DNA of 64,000 nucleotides from Arcobacter arenosus (GCF_005771535.1 NZ_VANU01000002.1:62001-126000); one strand, 5' to 3'; shown: positions 33,728-42,588, counted from the first letter of the stretch. The notes: generated by a model not told the origin, from the sequence alone. A program made the numbers and translations.

Positions 33728-34416
33728 TTTTTTTCCTTTATATTTAGTTTATACCCTGCTCCATAGATATTTTCAATTGAATCTTTTGGAAGCTTTTTCC
33801 TTAAACGTTTTATTAAATCTTTCAATTTCGTTGCACTGCTTTCACAGATATCAACTTCATCCCAAAGATAATTATAAATTTCATCAGAGGTAAAAATCCT
33901 ATTTTTATTTGAAGTTAAAAGTACTAAAAATTGACTCTCATGTTTAGTTAATTTTATTTCAGTATCTTTATAAATCAATTTATTAGAATCTTTATTAAAA
34001 ATATATCCCTCTTTTAGTTCAAAGTTTGAAGATTCATCATTTAACTCTTTATACTGATTTACAGCTTCATTTAAAGCCTCTTTTAATTTCATCCTAGAAA
34101 TTGGCTTAGGTAAATATTTTGTCAAATTTAACTCAGCTGCAAAAAGTAATTTATCTTGTTCTAAATGAGCAGTTAAAATTATTATTCTTGTTTTTTTATC
34201 ATTTTCTCTAATTTTTTTTGTTAACTCAAGACCATTTATAAAAGGCATATTAATATCTAAAAGCATAATATTTGGTTCAAATTTTTCATAATATTTTAAG
34301 GCTTCTTCTCCATTTTGAGCAATATAAACCTCTTTGAAATTTCTTTTTAAATAGTTTCCATAATTTTTTCTTGTTTCTATTTCATCCTCAGCATAAAGAA
34401 TAGTTAAATTATTCAT
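33724..34416 (-). CDS. OmpR-family response regulator
   Basis: A 230-residue regulator: receiver with AEDE near 9-12, D in IMLLDINMPFING, K in YLPKPISR, and a winged helix (TKHESQFLVLLTSNKNR, TKLKDLIKRLRKKLP, YGAGYKLN). The closest relatives in the window are the TorA-operon regulator and the partial one at the left edge. It overlaps the kinase by 8 bases upstream and the GyrI-like gene by 4 bases downstream. Confidence 0.9.
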   Translation of the reverse strand: MNNLTILYAEDEIETRKNYGNYLKRNFKEVYIAQNGEEALKYYEKFEPNIMLLDINMPFINGLELTKKIRENDKKTRIIILTAHLEQDKLLFAAELNLTKYLPKPISRMKLKEALNEAVNQYKELNDESSNFELKEGYIFNKDSNKLIYKDTEIKLTKHESQFLVLLTSNKNRIFTSDEIYNYLWDEVDICESSATKLKDLIKRLRKKLPKDSIENIYGAGYKLNIKEKK

Positions 34417-35266
34417 TATCTTTCCTTGCTAATAAAATTGAAAATTTTGCACCAAGTTTTTCATTTTTTACATTTAATTTTCCATGCATTGATTTTTCAA
34501 CTATCATTTTTGCCATACAAAGTCCATGACCAGTACCTTTTGAGTGGGGTTTAGTTGTAAAGTATGGGTCAAAAATCTTATGGAAAAACTCATTAGGTAT
34601 CCCCCCGCCATTATCACTTATTTCTAAAATTGCCTTTGAATCTTTTGTTTTAATAAGTATATTTATTTTAGGGGATTTCACTTGATTATCTACTAACACA
34701 TCTTTTGCATTATTTAAAATTACAAGTATTGCTTGAACAAACTCTTTTTTTACTCCATAAACTTTTGAATCCTCAATAATTTCAAATTTACACTCAATTT
34801 GTTTTGATTCTAAAAGTTTATAAACTAAAGCAAAGGCATTATCAAAGGCATCTTTCATTGAAAAAACTTCTTTATCTTCATTTGGTTGAAGATAATTATT
34901 AAAACTTTCAATTGTATCACTCATATAAAAAGTTAATTTTTCAATCTCATTTAAATGCTCTTCAAGTTTTTTAGCATCTAGCTTTTTTTCTTCAAAATCT
35001 GCTTCTATATTAAGTACCACAGAATTTATTTGAGATAATGGTTGTTTCCACTGATGGGCAATATGAGCCAAGGTTTCACCAACAGCAGCAAGTTTAGATT
35101 GGGCAACTAAAAGTTTATCTTTTTCCCTTAACTCCTGAAGTTGTTTATTAACCTCTTTTTCAAGTTTTTGATTATAATTTAATTTTGAAACTGCATAAAC
35201 TAAAATAAAAACAAATAATAAAAAAAATAAAATATACTGTTCATTATTTGTTAATAGTTCTATCAT
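34409..35266 (-). CDS. Short sensor histidine kinase, single membrane anchor
   Basis: A 285-residue kinase with one N-terminal transmembrane helix (about 12-27), a short coiled coil, the H-box AVGETLAHIAHQWKQPLSQIN and an ATPase domain (VILNNAKDVLV, ISDNGGGIPNEFFHKIFDPYFTTKPHSKGTGHGLCMAK). It has no periplasmic sensor domain, so it must sense within the membrane or cytoplasm or through a partner. It follows purN after one base and is coupled to the downstream regulator. Confidence 0.87.
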   Translation of the reverse strand: MIELLTNNEQYILFFLLFVFILVYAVSKLNYNQKLEKEVNKQLQELREKDKLLVAQSKLAAVGETLAHIAHQWKQPLSQINSVVLNIEADFEEKKLDAKKLEEHLNEIEKLTFYMSDTIESFNNYLQPNEDKEVFSMKDAFDNAFALVYKLLESKQIECKFEIIEDSKVYGVKKEFVQAILVILNNAKDVLVDNQVKSPKINILIKTKDSKAILEISDNGGGIPNEFFHKIFDPYFTTKPHSKGTGHGLCMAKMIVEKSMHGKLNVKNEKLGAKFSILLARKDNE

Positions 35267-35267
35267 T

Positions 35268-35846
35268 TTATTTATTTGTTAAGGTTTTCAAAGCCTCAAT
35301 AATTGTTTTAGATTCTAAAGTTTTAATTTTTTCCTCTAAAGAGTCTACTGTTTCATCTTCTTCAAGTTTAATACTTTTTTGTAAAATAAATTTTCCCTCA
35401 TCATAATTCTCATTTACAAAATGAATAGTACAACCTGATTCTTTTTCTTTTTCTTTAATAACCGCTTCATGTACAAAGGTACCATACATCCCTTTACCTC
35501 CAAATTTTGGTAAAAGTGCGGGGTGAGAGTTTATAATTTTATTTTCAAATGTACTTACCAAGTTTTTCTCAATCTTTTTCATATATCCAGATAAAAATAT
35601 ATAGTCTACTTTAAACTCTTTCATAAGATTTGTTATTTTTAAGTCTAAATCTTCATCTGGGTATTTTTTTGAATTTATTAAAAAATTTGGTACATCTTTT
35701 TCACTAGCTTTTTCTAAAACCTTTGCATTAGAATTATTTGATATTACTAACACAACTTGCGCATCCAAAATTTTTTCTTCACAGGCTTTTTGTATAGTAT
35801 CAAAACCGCTTCCATTATGAGATGATAATATCCCAATTCTTTTCAT
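35268..35846 (-). CDS. purN: Phosphoribosylglycinamide formyltransferase
   Basis: Transfers the formyl group of 10-formyl-THF to GAR in purine synthesis. 192 residues with ILSSHNGSGFDTI at the phosphate-binding site, YMKKIEKNLV, the catalytic NSHPALLPKFGGKGMYG (Asn-His) and the CTIHFVNENYDEG segment with the catalytic Asp. The length is normal. The kinase gene begins one base downstream, an unusual pairing of a biosynthetic and a signalling gene. Confidence 0.92.
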   Translation of the reverse strand: MKRIGILSSHNGSGFDTIQKACEEKILDAQVVLVISNNSNAKVLEKASEKDVPNFLINSKKYPDEDLDLKITNLMKEFKVDYIFLSGYMKKIEKNLVSTFENKIINSHPALLPKFGGKGMYGTFVHEAVIKEKEKESGCTIHFVNENYDEGKFILQKSIKLEEDETVDSLEEKIKTLESKTIIEALKTLTNK

Positions 35847-35939
35847 TACATATCCTAAATTGTTTCTTTGTTTGGTCGAATTATAATAGAATTTAAAATA
35901 AATTTCAAAAGATAATTTAATTAAACTAATTTTTTAATT

Positions 35940-37172
35940 TTATGGAATCCTTAAAACAGCGGCATTACATAAATCATCACTTTCAAATTTTGTGATATCT
36001 CCAGCTTTTAAATTAGGTACTGGAAAAACTCTAACAGTTAATGGTTTATTTAATTTAAATGCCATCATTCCAGTATCTCTACATATATCTGCTATTTTTT
36101 CAATTGTAGAGTCACCCTCAATAGGCACTGTATCAAGCCCTATTCCACAAACCGATGAATAAGTAAGCAATGATCTTATATCAAATTGATTTTTCTTTGT
36201 AGCTTCAGCTAAACCCTCATCTTCAATAACTGCTAACATTAAACCAGAAAAACCAATTAAGTCACAACCTTTTATTGATTTAAACACCTTAGTTAACATT
36301 GCCGATGCTTCTATACAACCAGCTGCACCAAAATATTCAACTCCCAAAAGTTTATAAACATCAACCATTGAACTACAATTTTTTGATGGAGCTGCTGAAC
36401 TATCTATTCCTATAAATTTTGTTTTATTTTCATGTTGACAATTTTCCACTATTTTTAAGGCATTATCCACATGGTATTGTAAAGAATTTTTCATAACTTC
36501 AAAGGCATTTTCCCATTTTTTATTATGGTCAGTATTTTCATCTAAAGTTTTTAAAGCCTCAACTAACAAATCAGGAGATTCAAAACCTATTGCAAAACAA
36601 TCAACATCACTACTATTATGATATGAAGCTGGAAAATAAGGAATATGTGCTTTACAATTATAGTTTATAGTAAAATTAAAATTCCCTTCTGCATTTGTTG
36701 TTATTTTTGAAATATCTTTTACTACTTTTGCACACTTTAATGTTAAGTTATTATCAGGAAATCCTAAATTATCAGTTGGTACATTTACACAAATATTACA
36801 AATATCTCCAAATAATTTAATTAATTGGGGAATCATTTCAATCTCTTTTTCACTTTGTGCTTCACCAATTGCAAATCTAATCCTTATATCTGGAAAAGAA
36901 TCACTATTAAGAAGTTTAGATAAATAATTCATATCTTCTATTGTATTTTCTAAACTTGTAGTATTTAAATATTCTCCAAAGGCATTGGTTACAATTCTAA
37001 CACTTTGAACCTCATATCCTTGAGAATTAAAGTCATTTAATAATTCTTTACTAAACATAGCTACTTTTTTTATAGCTTCTTCCCATGTTTTTTTATCATT
37101 TGACAAAGTTATAAAGGAAGTTATAGTTCTTATTTTACATAAATCTTTATTTTTTAAATTTTCACTAATCAT
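35940..37172 (-). CDS. DUF711/UPF0210 family protein
   Basis: A 410-residue cytoplasmic protein. The N-terminus KIRTITSFITLSNDKKTWEEAI, FIGIDSSAAPSKNCSS, GCIEASAMLTKVFKSIKGCDLIGFSGLMLAVIEDEGLAEA and IPIEGDSTIEKIADICRDTGMMAFKLNKPLTVRVFPVPN-type segments are those of DUF711 proteins, a glycyl-radical-fold-like family without an agreed function. Archaeal and bacterial homologues are of similar length. It is two bases from ruvC and probably shares its transcript. Confidence 0.85.
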   Translation of the reverse strand: MISENLKNKDLCKIRTITSFITLSNDKKTWEEAIKKVAMFSKELLNDFNSQGYEVQSVRIVTNAFGEYLNTTSLENTIEDMNYLSKLLNSDSFPDIRIRFAIGEAQSEKEIEMIPQLIKLFGDICNICVNVPTDNLGFPDNNLTLKCAKVVKDISKITTNAEGNFNFTINYNCKAHIPYFPASYHNSSDVDCFAIGFESPDLLVEALKTLDENTDHNKKWENAFEVMKNSLQYHVDNALKIVENCQHENKTKFIGIDSSAAPSKNCSSMVDVYKLLGVEYFGAAGCIEASAMLTKVFKSIKGCDLIGFSGLMLAVIEDEGLAEATKKNQFDIRSLLTYSSVCGIGLDTVPIEGDSTIEKIADICRDTGMMAFKLNKPLTVRVFPVPNLKAGDITKFESDDLCNAAVLRIP

Positions 37173-37174
37173 AT

Positions 37175-37654
37175 TTAACCTTTAATTCTTTGAGAATGAG
37201 TAAGTGCTATAGCAATTGCATCTGTAATATCAAGTGGTTTTATCTCTTTTTTTATTCCAAGTAATCTTTTAACCATAAAAGCCACCTGCTCTTTTTGTGC
37301 TTTTCCATTTCCTGTTACCGCTTGTTTTACTTGTAATGGTGTATATTCAGAAAAATGCCCGAACTCTTGTAATACTTTTAATGAGATTGCTCCTCTAAAT
37401 TGAGCTAATTTTATTACTGTTTTTGGGTTAAAGGCATAAAACATGTCTTCAATTGCAACTTCATCTAAATCGTATTTTTTAAATATTATCTCTAAACCTT
37501 CACACATCTCCACAATTTGCTCTTGAAGTATTTTTGTTTTTATTTTTACAAGACCTGCTTCAAGCAGTTTTATTTCTCTTCCATTTTTTTCAATAACTGC
37601 ATAACCACAATTTCTTGTTCCAGGATCAATTCCTAAGATTTTCACTTTTTTCAC
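37175..37654 (-). CDS. ruvC: Holliday junction resolvase RuvC
   Basis: A structure-specific endonuclease of 159 residues. Acidic active-site residues are seen in [14 protein letters not shown] (D10), [14 protein letters not shown] (E) and [14 protein letters not shown] (two D). The start is GTG at 37654, preceded by AAAGGG; the first codons read GTG AAA AAA GTG AAA, which also gives two copies of the DnaA-box core. It is the last minus-strand gene before the strand switch and is divergent from the repeat-peptide gene across 259 bases. Confidence 0.95.
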   Translation of the reverse strand: MKKVKILGIDPGTRNCGYAVIEKNGREIKLLEAGLVKIKTKILQEQIVEMCEGLEIIFKKYDLDEVAIEDMFYAFNPKTVIKLAQFRGAISLKVLQEFGHFSEYTPLQVKQAVTGNGKAQKEQVAFMVKRLLGIKKEIKPLDITDAIAIALTHSQRIKG

Positions 37655-37672
37655 ATTTCCCTTTTTTTTTAT

Positions 37673-37745
37673 TTCACATATTAAATGTACTTAATAATGG
37701 TATTAATTCCATAAATTTTCACTTAAAGGGATTTAGTTATTCACA
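37673..37745. other. Cluster of DnaA-box-like TTCAC motifs: candidate first origin half
   Basis: TTCAC cores occur at 37673, 37718 and 37740, all on the plus strand. Two more lie at 37641 and 37650, inside the ruvC start. TTATTCACA at 37737-37745 is a full box of the Campylobacterota type and is part of a 12-mer repeated in the dnaA-dnaN gap. The cluster sits exactly where gene strand switches from minus to plus. The remaining 37746-37913 is AT-rich with a possible -10 TATAAT at 37830-37835. Confidence 0.5.
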
Positions 37746-37874
37746 TACTAATACAATAAAGAATAAAAAGTACAGATTAATTAAATAATTATAAATTTTA
37801 TAATAAGATAAGAAAATAAGTGATTTATATATAATTTTTATTTTTATTTAAGTTAACAATGGCAATAATTATAT

Positions 37875-37900
37875 AAGTAATTTAATTACTTAATTTTTTT
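37875..37900 (+). promoter_or_regulatory. AT palindrome plus T-run in the leader of the repeat-peptide gene
   Basis: AAGTAAT-TTA-ATTACTT (37875-37891) is a perfect 7-bp inverted repeat followed by AATTTTTTT. It lies directly before the ribosome site AAGGATGAAG. It could be an operator or a weak attenuator; a stem made almost only of A-T pairs is not decisive. Confidence 0.35.
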
Positions 37901-37913
37901 ATAAGGATGAAGA

Positions 37914-38153
37914 ATGTTAGGATCTTTATTAGGTGGTATTTTAACTCCTGTGATCGGATTAGTAGGTGGTTTAATCTCAACTGTTGTTGATTTAGTTGGT
38001 GGATTAATTGGTACAGTTGTAGGACTAGTTGGTGGTCTTTTAGGTGCTGTTACTGGTATCGTAGCTGACGTAGTTGACTCAATTAGCGTTGATGTTGATG
38101 CGGACGTAAATGTTGACGTTAATGGTGTTGACGATTGCGGAGTTTGCTGCTAA
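37914..38153 (+). CDS. 79-residue Gly/Val/Asp repeat peptide, putative type I secretion substrate
   Basis: I do not recognise this family. The peptide is built of 11-residue units: LLGGILTPVIG (5-15), LVGGLISTVVD (16-26), LVGGLIGTVVG (27-37), LVGGLLGAVTG (38-48), IVADVVDSISV (49-59) and DVDADVNVDVN (60-70), then GVDDCGVCC. The first half is a very hydrophobic glycine-rich helix or zipper; the second alternates Val with Asp/Asn like a beta strand with acidic, possibly calcium-binding, face; the end has three cysteines. AAGGATGAAG precedes the ATG. By hand count G+C is about 40 percent (97 of 240), well above its neighbours. The type I exporter genes follow after a 62-base gap, so export is likely (inference). 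Confidence 0.75.
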   Translation: MLGSLLGGILTPVIGLVGGLISTVVDLVGGLIGTVVGLVGGLLGAVTGIVADVVDSISVDVDADVNVDVNGVDDCGVCC

Positions 38154-38159
38154 TTATTT

Positions 38160-38183
38160 GTAAGTAGGTTAAAACCTACTTAC
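38160..38183 (+). terminator. Hairpin between the repeat peptide and its exporter genes
   Basis: GTAAGTAGGTT (38160-38170) and AACCTACTTAC (38173-38183) are perfect inverted arms, starting six bases after the peptide stop. The downstream sequence is pyrimidine-rich but lacks a long T-run. It could be a partial terminator or mRNA stabiliser giving more peptide than exporter. Confidence 0.6.
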
Positions 38184-38215
38184 ATCCCTCTTTAACTTAC
38201 TAATTAAGGTTTTCT

Positions 38216-39916
38216 TTGTCTTCAGAACACAAATTTTCAGAATTAAAATCTACACTTAAAAAAAATAAAAAAACCTTTTTAATTGTGGGTTTATTTAGCT
38301 TTTTGACTAACATATTAATGTTAGTACCGCCTATTTATATGTTACAAATTTATGATAGAGTTATAAAAAGTAATAATGAAAACACACTTTTTGTTCTTAC
38401 TTTTATGATTATTATTCTATTTATTACCATGGCATTATTAGAAATAGTTCGTTCACAAATACTAATAAAAATTGGTAGTAGTATAGATAATGCAATAAGT
38501 AATAGAATCTTTGATTCATTATTTCAACTAGAACTCACTGACCCAAAAAGCGCTAATTCATCCTATCTGGACTATTTAACTAGAATTAGACAATTTATGA
38601 CAGGAAAAAGTATTTTTGCTGTTTTTGATGCCCCTTGGATTACTATTTATGTAATTATTTTATTTCTTTTTCATACTGCCTTTGGTGTTTTTGCAATTAT
38701 CGTTATTCTAATATTATTAGGTGTAACTGTAATGAATGAAATAGCTACTTCACAAAATTTAAATGAAGCAAGTAAAAATAATATTGCTTCAAATATATAT
38801 ATTGATTCTTCTTTAAAAAATGCGGCAGTAATTAATTCTATGGGGATGAGAGAAAATATAAGAAAAATATGGCATAAAAAATATTATGGTTTTTTAAATT
38901 TACAAAATGATGCTAGTTATAGTGCAAGTATTTGGATTAACATCTCTAAAAGTATTAGACTTATGGCACAATCACTTACCCTTGGTATAGGTGCTTATCT
39001 TGCAATTGGATATGAAGTTACTCCTGGGACTATGATTGCTGCATCTATTATTATGAGTAGAGCTCTTTCACCAATCGATTTAATAATATCAGGATGGAAA
39101 GGCTTTATTGCATATAGAACAAGTTATAAAAGAATTGATGAATTATTAAATAAATTTCCAGAAAAAAAGAAAACTATATCTTTAAAAATTACAGATGCTA
39201 ATCTTGTACTTGAAAATATAGTTGTTACTCCCCCTAATACAAAAAATGAAACAATAAAAGGTATCTCTTTAGAAATAGAATCAGGCAATGTTGTAGCTGT
39301 TATGGGAAAAAGTGGTGCAGGAAAATCAACTTTAATAAAAGGTATTTTAAATATTTGGCCTCTATCTGGAGGAAAAGTTAAAATTGATGGGGTTGATGTT
39401 TCTATGTTTGATAAAGTAGAAATTGGCCCACAAATTGGTTATCTTCCTCAAGATATTGAGTTATTTGAGGGGACAATTAGTGAAAATATCTCTAGATTTC
39501 AAAAACTAGATTCCCAAAAAGTGGTATTAGCTGCAAAAAAAGCTGGCGTTCATGATTTAATTTTAAAATTTCCTAAAGGTTATGAAACAAAAATCACTAA
39601 TTCTGGAGATAGTTTATCTGGTGGACAAAAACAAAGAATTGGTTTAGCAAGAGCTATTTATGATAATCCAAATCTTGTAATATTAGATGAACCTAATTCA
39701 AACCTGGATAAAGAGGGTGAACAAGCTTTATTAAACAGTATAAAAAGTTTAAAAGAAAATAACACAACTGTAATAATAATTACCCATAAAGACAATATCT
39801 TAGATATTACAGACAAAGTTCTTTTAATTGAAAATGGCTTATTAAAAGATTATGGTAATACACAAGAAGTTCTTAATAAAAATCAATTTTTTAAAGTAGA
39901 TAATGAAAATGTATAA
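38216..39916 (+). CDS. Type I secretion ABC transporter (PrtD/HlyB type, no C39 peptidase)
   Basis: Inner-membrane permease-ATPase of 566 residues. Six transmembrane helices (FLIVGLFSFLTNILMLVPPIYMLQIYDRVI is a PrtD-family opening) precede a nucleotide-binding domain with Walker A GKSGAGKST, Q-loop YLPQDIELFEG, signature LSGGQKQR and Walker B LVILDEP. There is no N-terminal C39 peptidase or C39-like domain, so substrates should not need double-glycine leader cleavage. It starts at TTG 38216, six bases after AAGG. It overlaps the membrane-fusion gene by 14 bases. Confidence 0.92.
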   Translation: MSSEHKFSELKSTLKKNKKTFLIVGLFSFLTNILMLVPPIYMLQIYDRVIKSNNENTLFVLTFMIIILFITMALLEIVRSQILIKIGSSIDNAISNRIFDSLFQLELTDPKSANSSYLDYLTRIRQFMTGKSIFAVFDAPWITIYVIILFLFHTAFGVFAIIVILILLGVTVMNEIATSQNLNEASKNNIASNIYIDSSLKNAAVINSMGMRENIRKIWHKKYYGFLNLQNDASYSASIWINISKSIRLMAQSLTLGIGAYLAIGYEVTPGTMIAASIIMSRALSPIDLIISGWKGFIAYRTSYKRIDELLNKFPEKKKTISLKITDANLVLENIVVTPPNTKNETIKGISLEIESGNVVAVMGKSGAGKSTLIKGILNIWPLSGGKVKIDGVDVSMFDKVEIGPQIGYLPQDIELFEGTISENISRFQKLDSQKVVLAAKKAGVHDLILKFPKGYETKITNSGDSLSGGQKQRIGLARAIYDNPNLVILDEPNSNLDKEGEQALLNSIKSLKENNTTVIIITHKDNILDITDKVLLIENGLLKDYGNTQEVLNKNQFFKVDNENV

Positions 39917-41192
39917 AGCTCCCAATGATGATTCATCTAAAATAACTAGATTTGGTTTTAGTGTTATAATAATTGTGTTTATAATATTTGGAGGATGGGC
40001 AACTTTTGCTCCCCTTGCTATTAATGTTACTGCCCTTGGAAAAGTGTCCGCTGGTTTAAATAAGAAAAAAATTCAAAGTATAGAAAGTGGCATAATAAAA
40101 AAAATATACGTAAATGACGGTGATTATGTAAAAAAAGGACAAATATTAATTGAGTTAGATGATACCCAATCAAAATCTGAATTAGATACTCAATTATTCC
40201 AATATCAAACACTTTTAGCACTAAAATCTAGACTTTTAGCACAACAAAATAATAAAAAATCAATTACCTTTGATGAGGGTATAGAAGATAAAAAACTTAT
40301 TGATGAACAAATCGATTTGTTTAATAGCACAATAGAATCAATTAAAAAAAATAAACAGATATTAAATAAACAAATATCACAATTAAAAAAACGGATTGAA
40401 GCAATAAACTTCAAATTAAAAAGTAATACCTATATAAAATCATCAATTGATGAAGAGATTGCAGAATTAGAGAAACTTTATGCAAAAAAATTGATTAATA
40501 AAGTTGATTTAAGAAAATTCAAAAGGGAAGCATCTCAACTAAGTGCAGAAATAATTAATAATGAAAAAGAAAAAACTGAATTAAATGAAAAAATAAATGA
40601 GTTATCTACAAAAATAGTATTACTTTTAAATGATTTTAAAAAAGATACTTTAGAGGAATTAACTTCTGCAACATCAAAAATCAATACTGTAAAATTAAAA
40701 ATAGATTCACTAAGAAACAAATTGAATAAAACAAAAATCTATGCCCCAGCTAATGGCTATATTGTTGGTGTGTCAGATTATACTCAAGACTCAATTATAA
40801 AAGCTGGTACAGATATTATGGAAATTGTTCCAAAAGATACTGACTTAATAATTGAAGGTGCAATAAAATCTACAGATATAGATAAAGTAAAAATTGGTTT
40901 AGAAGCAAATATAGTTTTTTCTGCATATAACACTCAAAAATCTCACAAGATTCATGCAATCGTAACTTATATATCTGCTGATACACTTTATGATGAACAA
41001 AATCAAGAGTTTTATTATGAAATTAAATTAAAATTAAGTAAAGAGGGTAAAGAAGAGATTAAAAATTATAACTTTAATCTAATTACAGGAATGCCAGCAG
41101 AAATAATGGTAAAAACTGGATATAGAACTGTATTAAGTTACATGTTAAAACCTTTATTAGACAGATTTAATAGGAGTTTAAATGAAGAATAG
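39903..41192 (+). CDS. Type I secretion membrane-fusion protein (HlyD/PrtE type)
   Basis: A 429-residue periplasmic adaptor. A single N-terminal transmembrane helix (about 19-38) is followed by IESGIIKKIYVNDGDYVKKGQILIELDD (lipoyl-like half-motif), a long coiled coil (about residues 90-265) and the return half TKIYAPANGYIVGVSDYTQDSIIKAGTDIMEIVP. The end, GMPAEIMVKTGYRTVLSYMLKPL, is the HlyD/PrtE C-terminal signature. It bridges the ABC transporter and the TolC-like protein encoded on each side, overlapping both genes. Confidence 0.92.
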   Translation: MKMYKAPNDDSSKITRFGFSVIIIVFIIFGGWATFAPLAINVTALGKVSAGLNKKKIQSIESGIIKKIYVNDGDYVKKGQILIELDDTQSKSELDTQLFQYQTLLALKSRLLAQQNNKKSITFDEGIEDKKLIDEQIDLFNSTIESIKKNKQILNKQISQLKKRIEAINFKLKSNTYIKSSIDEEIAELEKLYAKKLINKVDLRKFKREASQLSAEIINNEKEKTELNEKINELSTKIVLLLNDFKKDTLEELTSATSKINTVKLKIDSLRNKLNKTKIYAPANGYIVGVSDYTQDSIIKAGTDIMEIVPKDTDLIIEGAIKSTDIDKVKIGLEANIVFSAYNTQKSHKIHAIVTYISADTLYDEQNQEFYYEIKLKLSKEGKEEIKNYNFNLITGMPAEIMVKTGYRTVLSYMLKPLLDRFNRSLNEE

Positions 41193-42516
41193 CTTATGTT
41201 TAATAAGTTTTTTACTTCTTTTTATTCCATTTAAATTTTATGCATCAGAGACTTTAAAATTTTCAAAAGCATATGAATTATCTTTGCAAAATTCTAAAAG
41301 AATACAATCTTTAGAATATAAATTAAAAGCAAATCATGAGAATTTAAATCAAGTTAAATCATTAATGTTACCGGAGGTTAATTTTTATGGTTCATACACC
41401 CAAAATAATTATAAAGATATTCCTGTAAGTAACTTATTTAAAGTAGATATAAAACAAAAAGTTAAAAACTATAATGTTATTTTAAAACAACCTTTATTTG
41501 ATAGAAACCTTGCTTCAAAGATGGATATTGAAGAATCTAAATATGAATCTTATAAAAACGATTTAGATATAGAAAAACAAAAGTTGGCAAAAGAACTTTT
41601 AGATATATATTTAGCTCTTATAAAATCAAAAAATAAGATAACAATGTTATCGAAATTTAAAGAATATTTAGATTCCAAAAAAGAGCTTTTAAAAACAAAA
41701 TATGAGATGGATTTATCTACAATTACGGAGCTTTTAACTGTTGAATCTGATTTTAATCAAACTAATATTGACTTAGAAAAAGAAAAAGTTTTATTTAAAG
41801 TTAATAAAGAAAAACTAATTAGTTATATGGGAGATGGACTTGATTTTAAAATCCCAGGTTTAGATGATATTGTTTTTACATCTGATAATCTAAAAAAGAT
41901 TAAAATAAATTTAGTAAAAATTGATGAAATATATTCAAATTTACAAGTTGATAAACTTAAAAATATTATGCAAATGCATAAACATGAATTAGAAGATGCT
42001 CAAAATAATCATCTACCAAAATTGAGTTTAAATCTTAAGTATACAAAAAACGTATCAGTAGAAAATAGTTATACCTCAGATTCTAGTTATAAAGAGAATA
42101 GAGAATTTTCCATAAACCTTGTAATCCCTTTGTATAAAGGGGGATATTATACTTCATTAGAAAGAGCTTCTAAACTAAATATCAAATCATCTCAAAAAGA
42201 TATTGAAGCTTTACTTGATGATTTAAAACTTCAATACAAAGAAACTCGTGCAAATATAAACTCTGCAATTAGATCTATTAGTCTTTATGAAAAAGCTCTA
42301 GAAGCAGCAGTTTTGACAAAAAATATAGTAAATAAAGAGTTCTCTCACGGTATAAAAAGTATACTTGATTTACAAGAAGCCGAGTATAAAATAACGCAAA
42401 TAAAAGATAAATCTATTGACAATGTTACAACGCTAGTTGACAACTATTTAGCCTTTTTAACACTAACAAACCATTTTGATGCACTTGAAGTAATTGATTC
42501 TATAATTAAAAATTAA
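41182..42516 (+). CDS. TolC-like outer-membrane efflux protein
   Basis: The outer-membrane channel of the type I system, 444 residues. A signal peptide (about 1-21, ending FYASETL) precedes two outer-membrane-factor repeats rich in long helices (SLQNSKRIQSLEYKLKANHENLNQ and the late KSILDLQEAEYKITQIKDKSIDNVTTLVDNYLAFLTLT). Barrel strands are seen at EVNFYGSYTQNNY and KLSLNLKYTKNV. It overlaps the fusion-protein gene by 11 bases, completing a self-contained three-gene exporter. dnaA follows after 72 bases. Confidence 0.9.
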   Translation: MKNSLCLISFLLLFIPFKFYASETLKFSKAYELSLQNSKRIQSLEYKLKANHENLNQVKSLMLPEVNFYGSYTQNNYKDIPVSNLFKVDIKQKVKNYNVILKQPLFDRNLASKMDIEESKYESYKNDLDIEKQKLAKELLDIYLALIKSKNKITMLSKFKEYLDSKKELLKTKYEMDLSTITELLTVESDFNQTNIDLEKEKVLFKVNKEKLISYMGDGLDFKIPGLDDIVFTSDNLKKIKINLVKIDEIYSNLQVDKLKNIMQMHKHELEDAQNNHLPKLSLNLKYTKNVSVENSYTSDSSYKENREFSINLVIPLYKGGYYTSLERASKLNIKSSQKDIEALLDDLKLQYKETRANINSAIRSISLYEKALEAAVLTKNIVNKEFSHGIKSILDLQEAEYKITQIKDKSIDNVTTLVDNYLAFLTLTNHFDALEVIDSIIKN

Positions 42517-42549
42517 TATTTAATATTTTTAAATTTATATTAATTTAGA

Positions 42550-42555
42550 TATAAT
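42550..42555 (+). promoter_or_regulatory. -10-like TATAAT upstream of dnaA
   Basis: TATAAT lies 33 bases before the dnaA ATG in a 72-base AT-rich gap. It indicates a dedicated dnaA promoter distinct from the secretion operon. No TTCAC motif is present in this gap. Confidence 0.45.
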
Positions 42556-42588
42556 CTTTAGAATTTATATACAAAGAGTACGGTTTTA

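Noticed and set aside
37914-37937. Double-glycine leader in the repeat peptide
   Set aside because: A GG is present at residues 7-8, but it is part of the repeated unit. The preceding six residues are too short and lack the charged leader pattern, and the exporter has no C39 peptidase.
38160-38183. Relationship to the CCTACTTTTAGTAGG centre of the gyrB palindrome
   Set aside because: Both contain CCTACTT, but the flanking sequences do not match and the first lacks the CTAAAAGTCAT ends.
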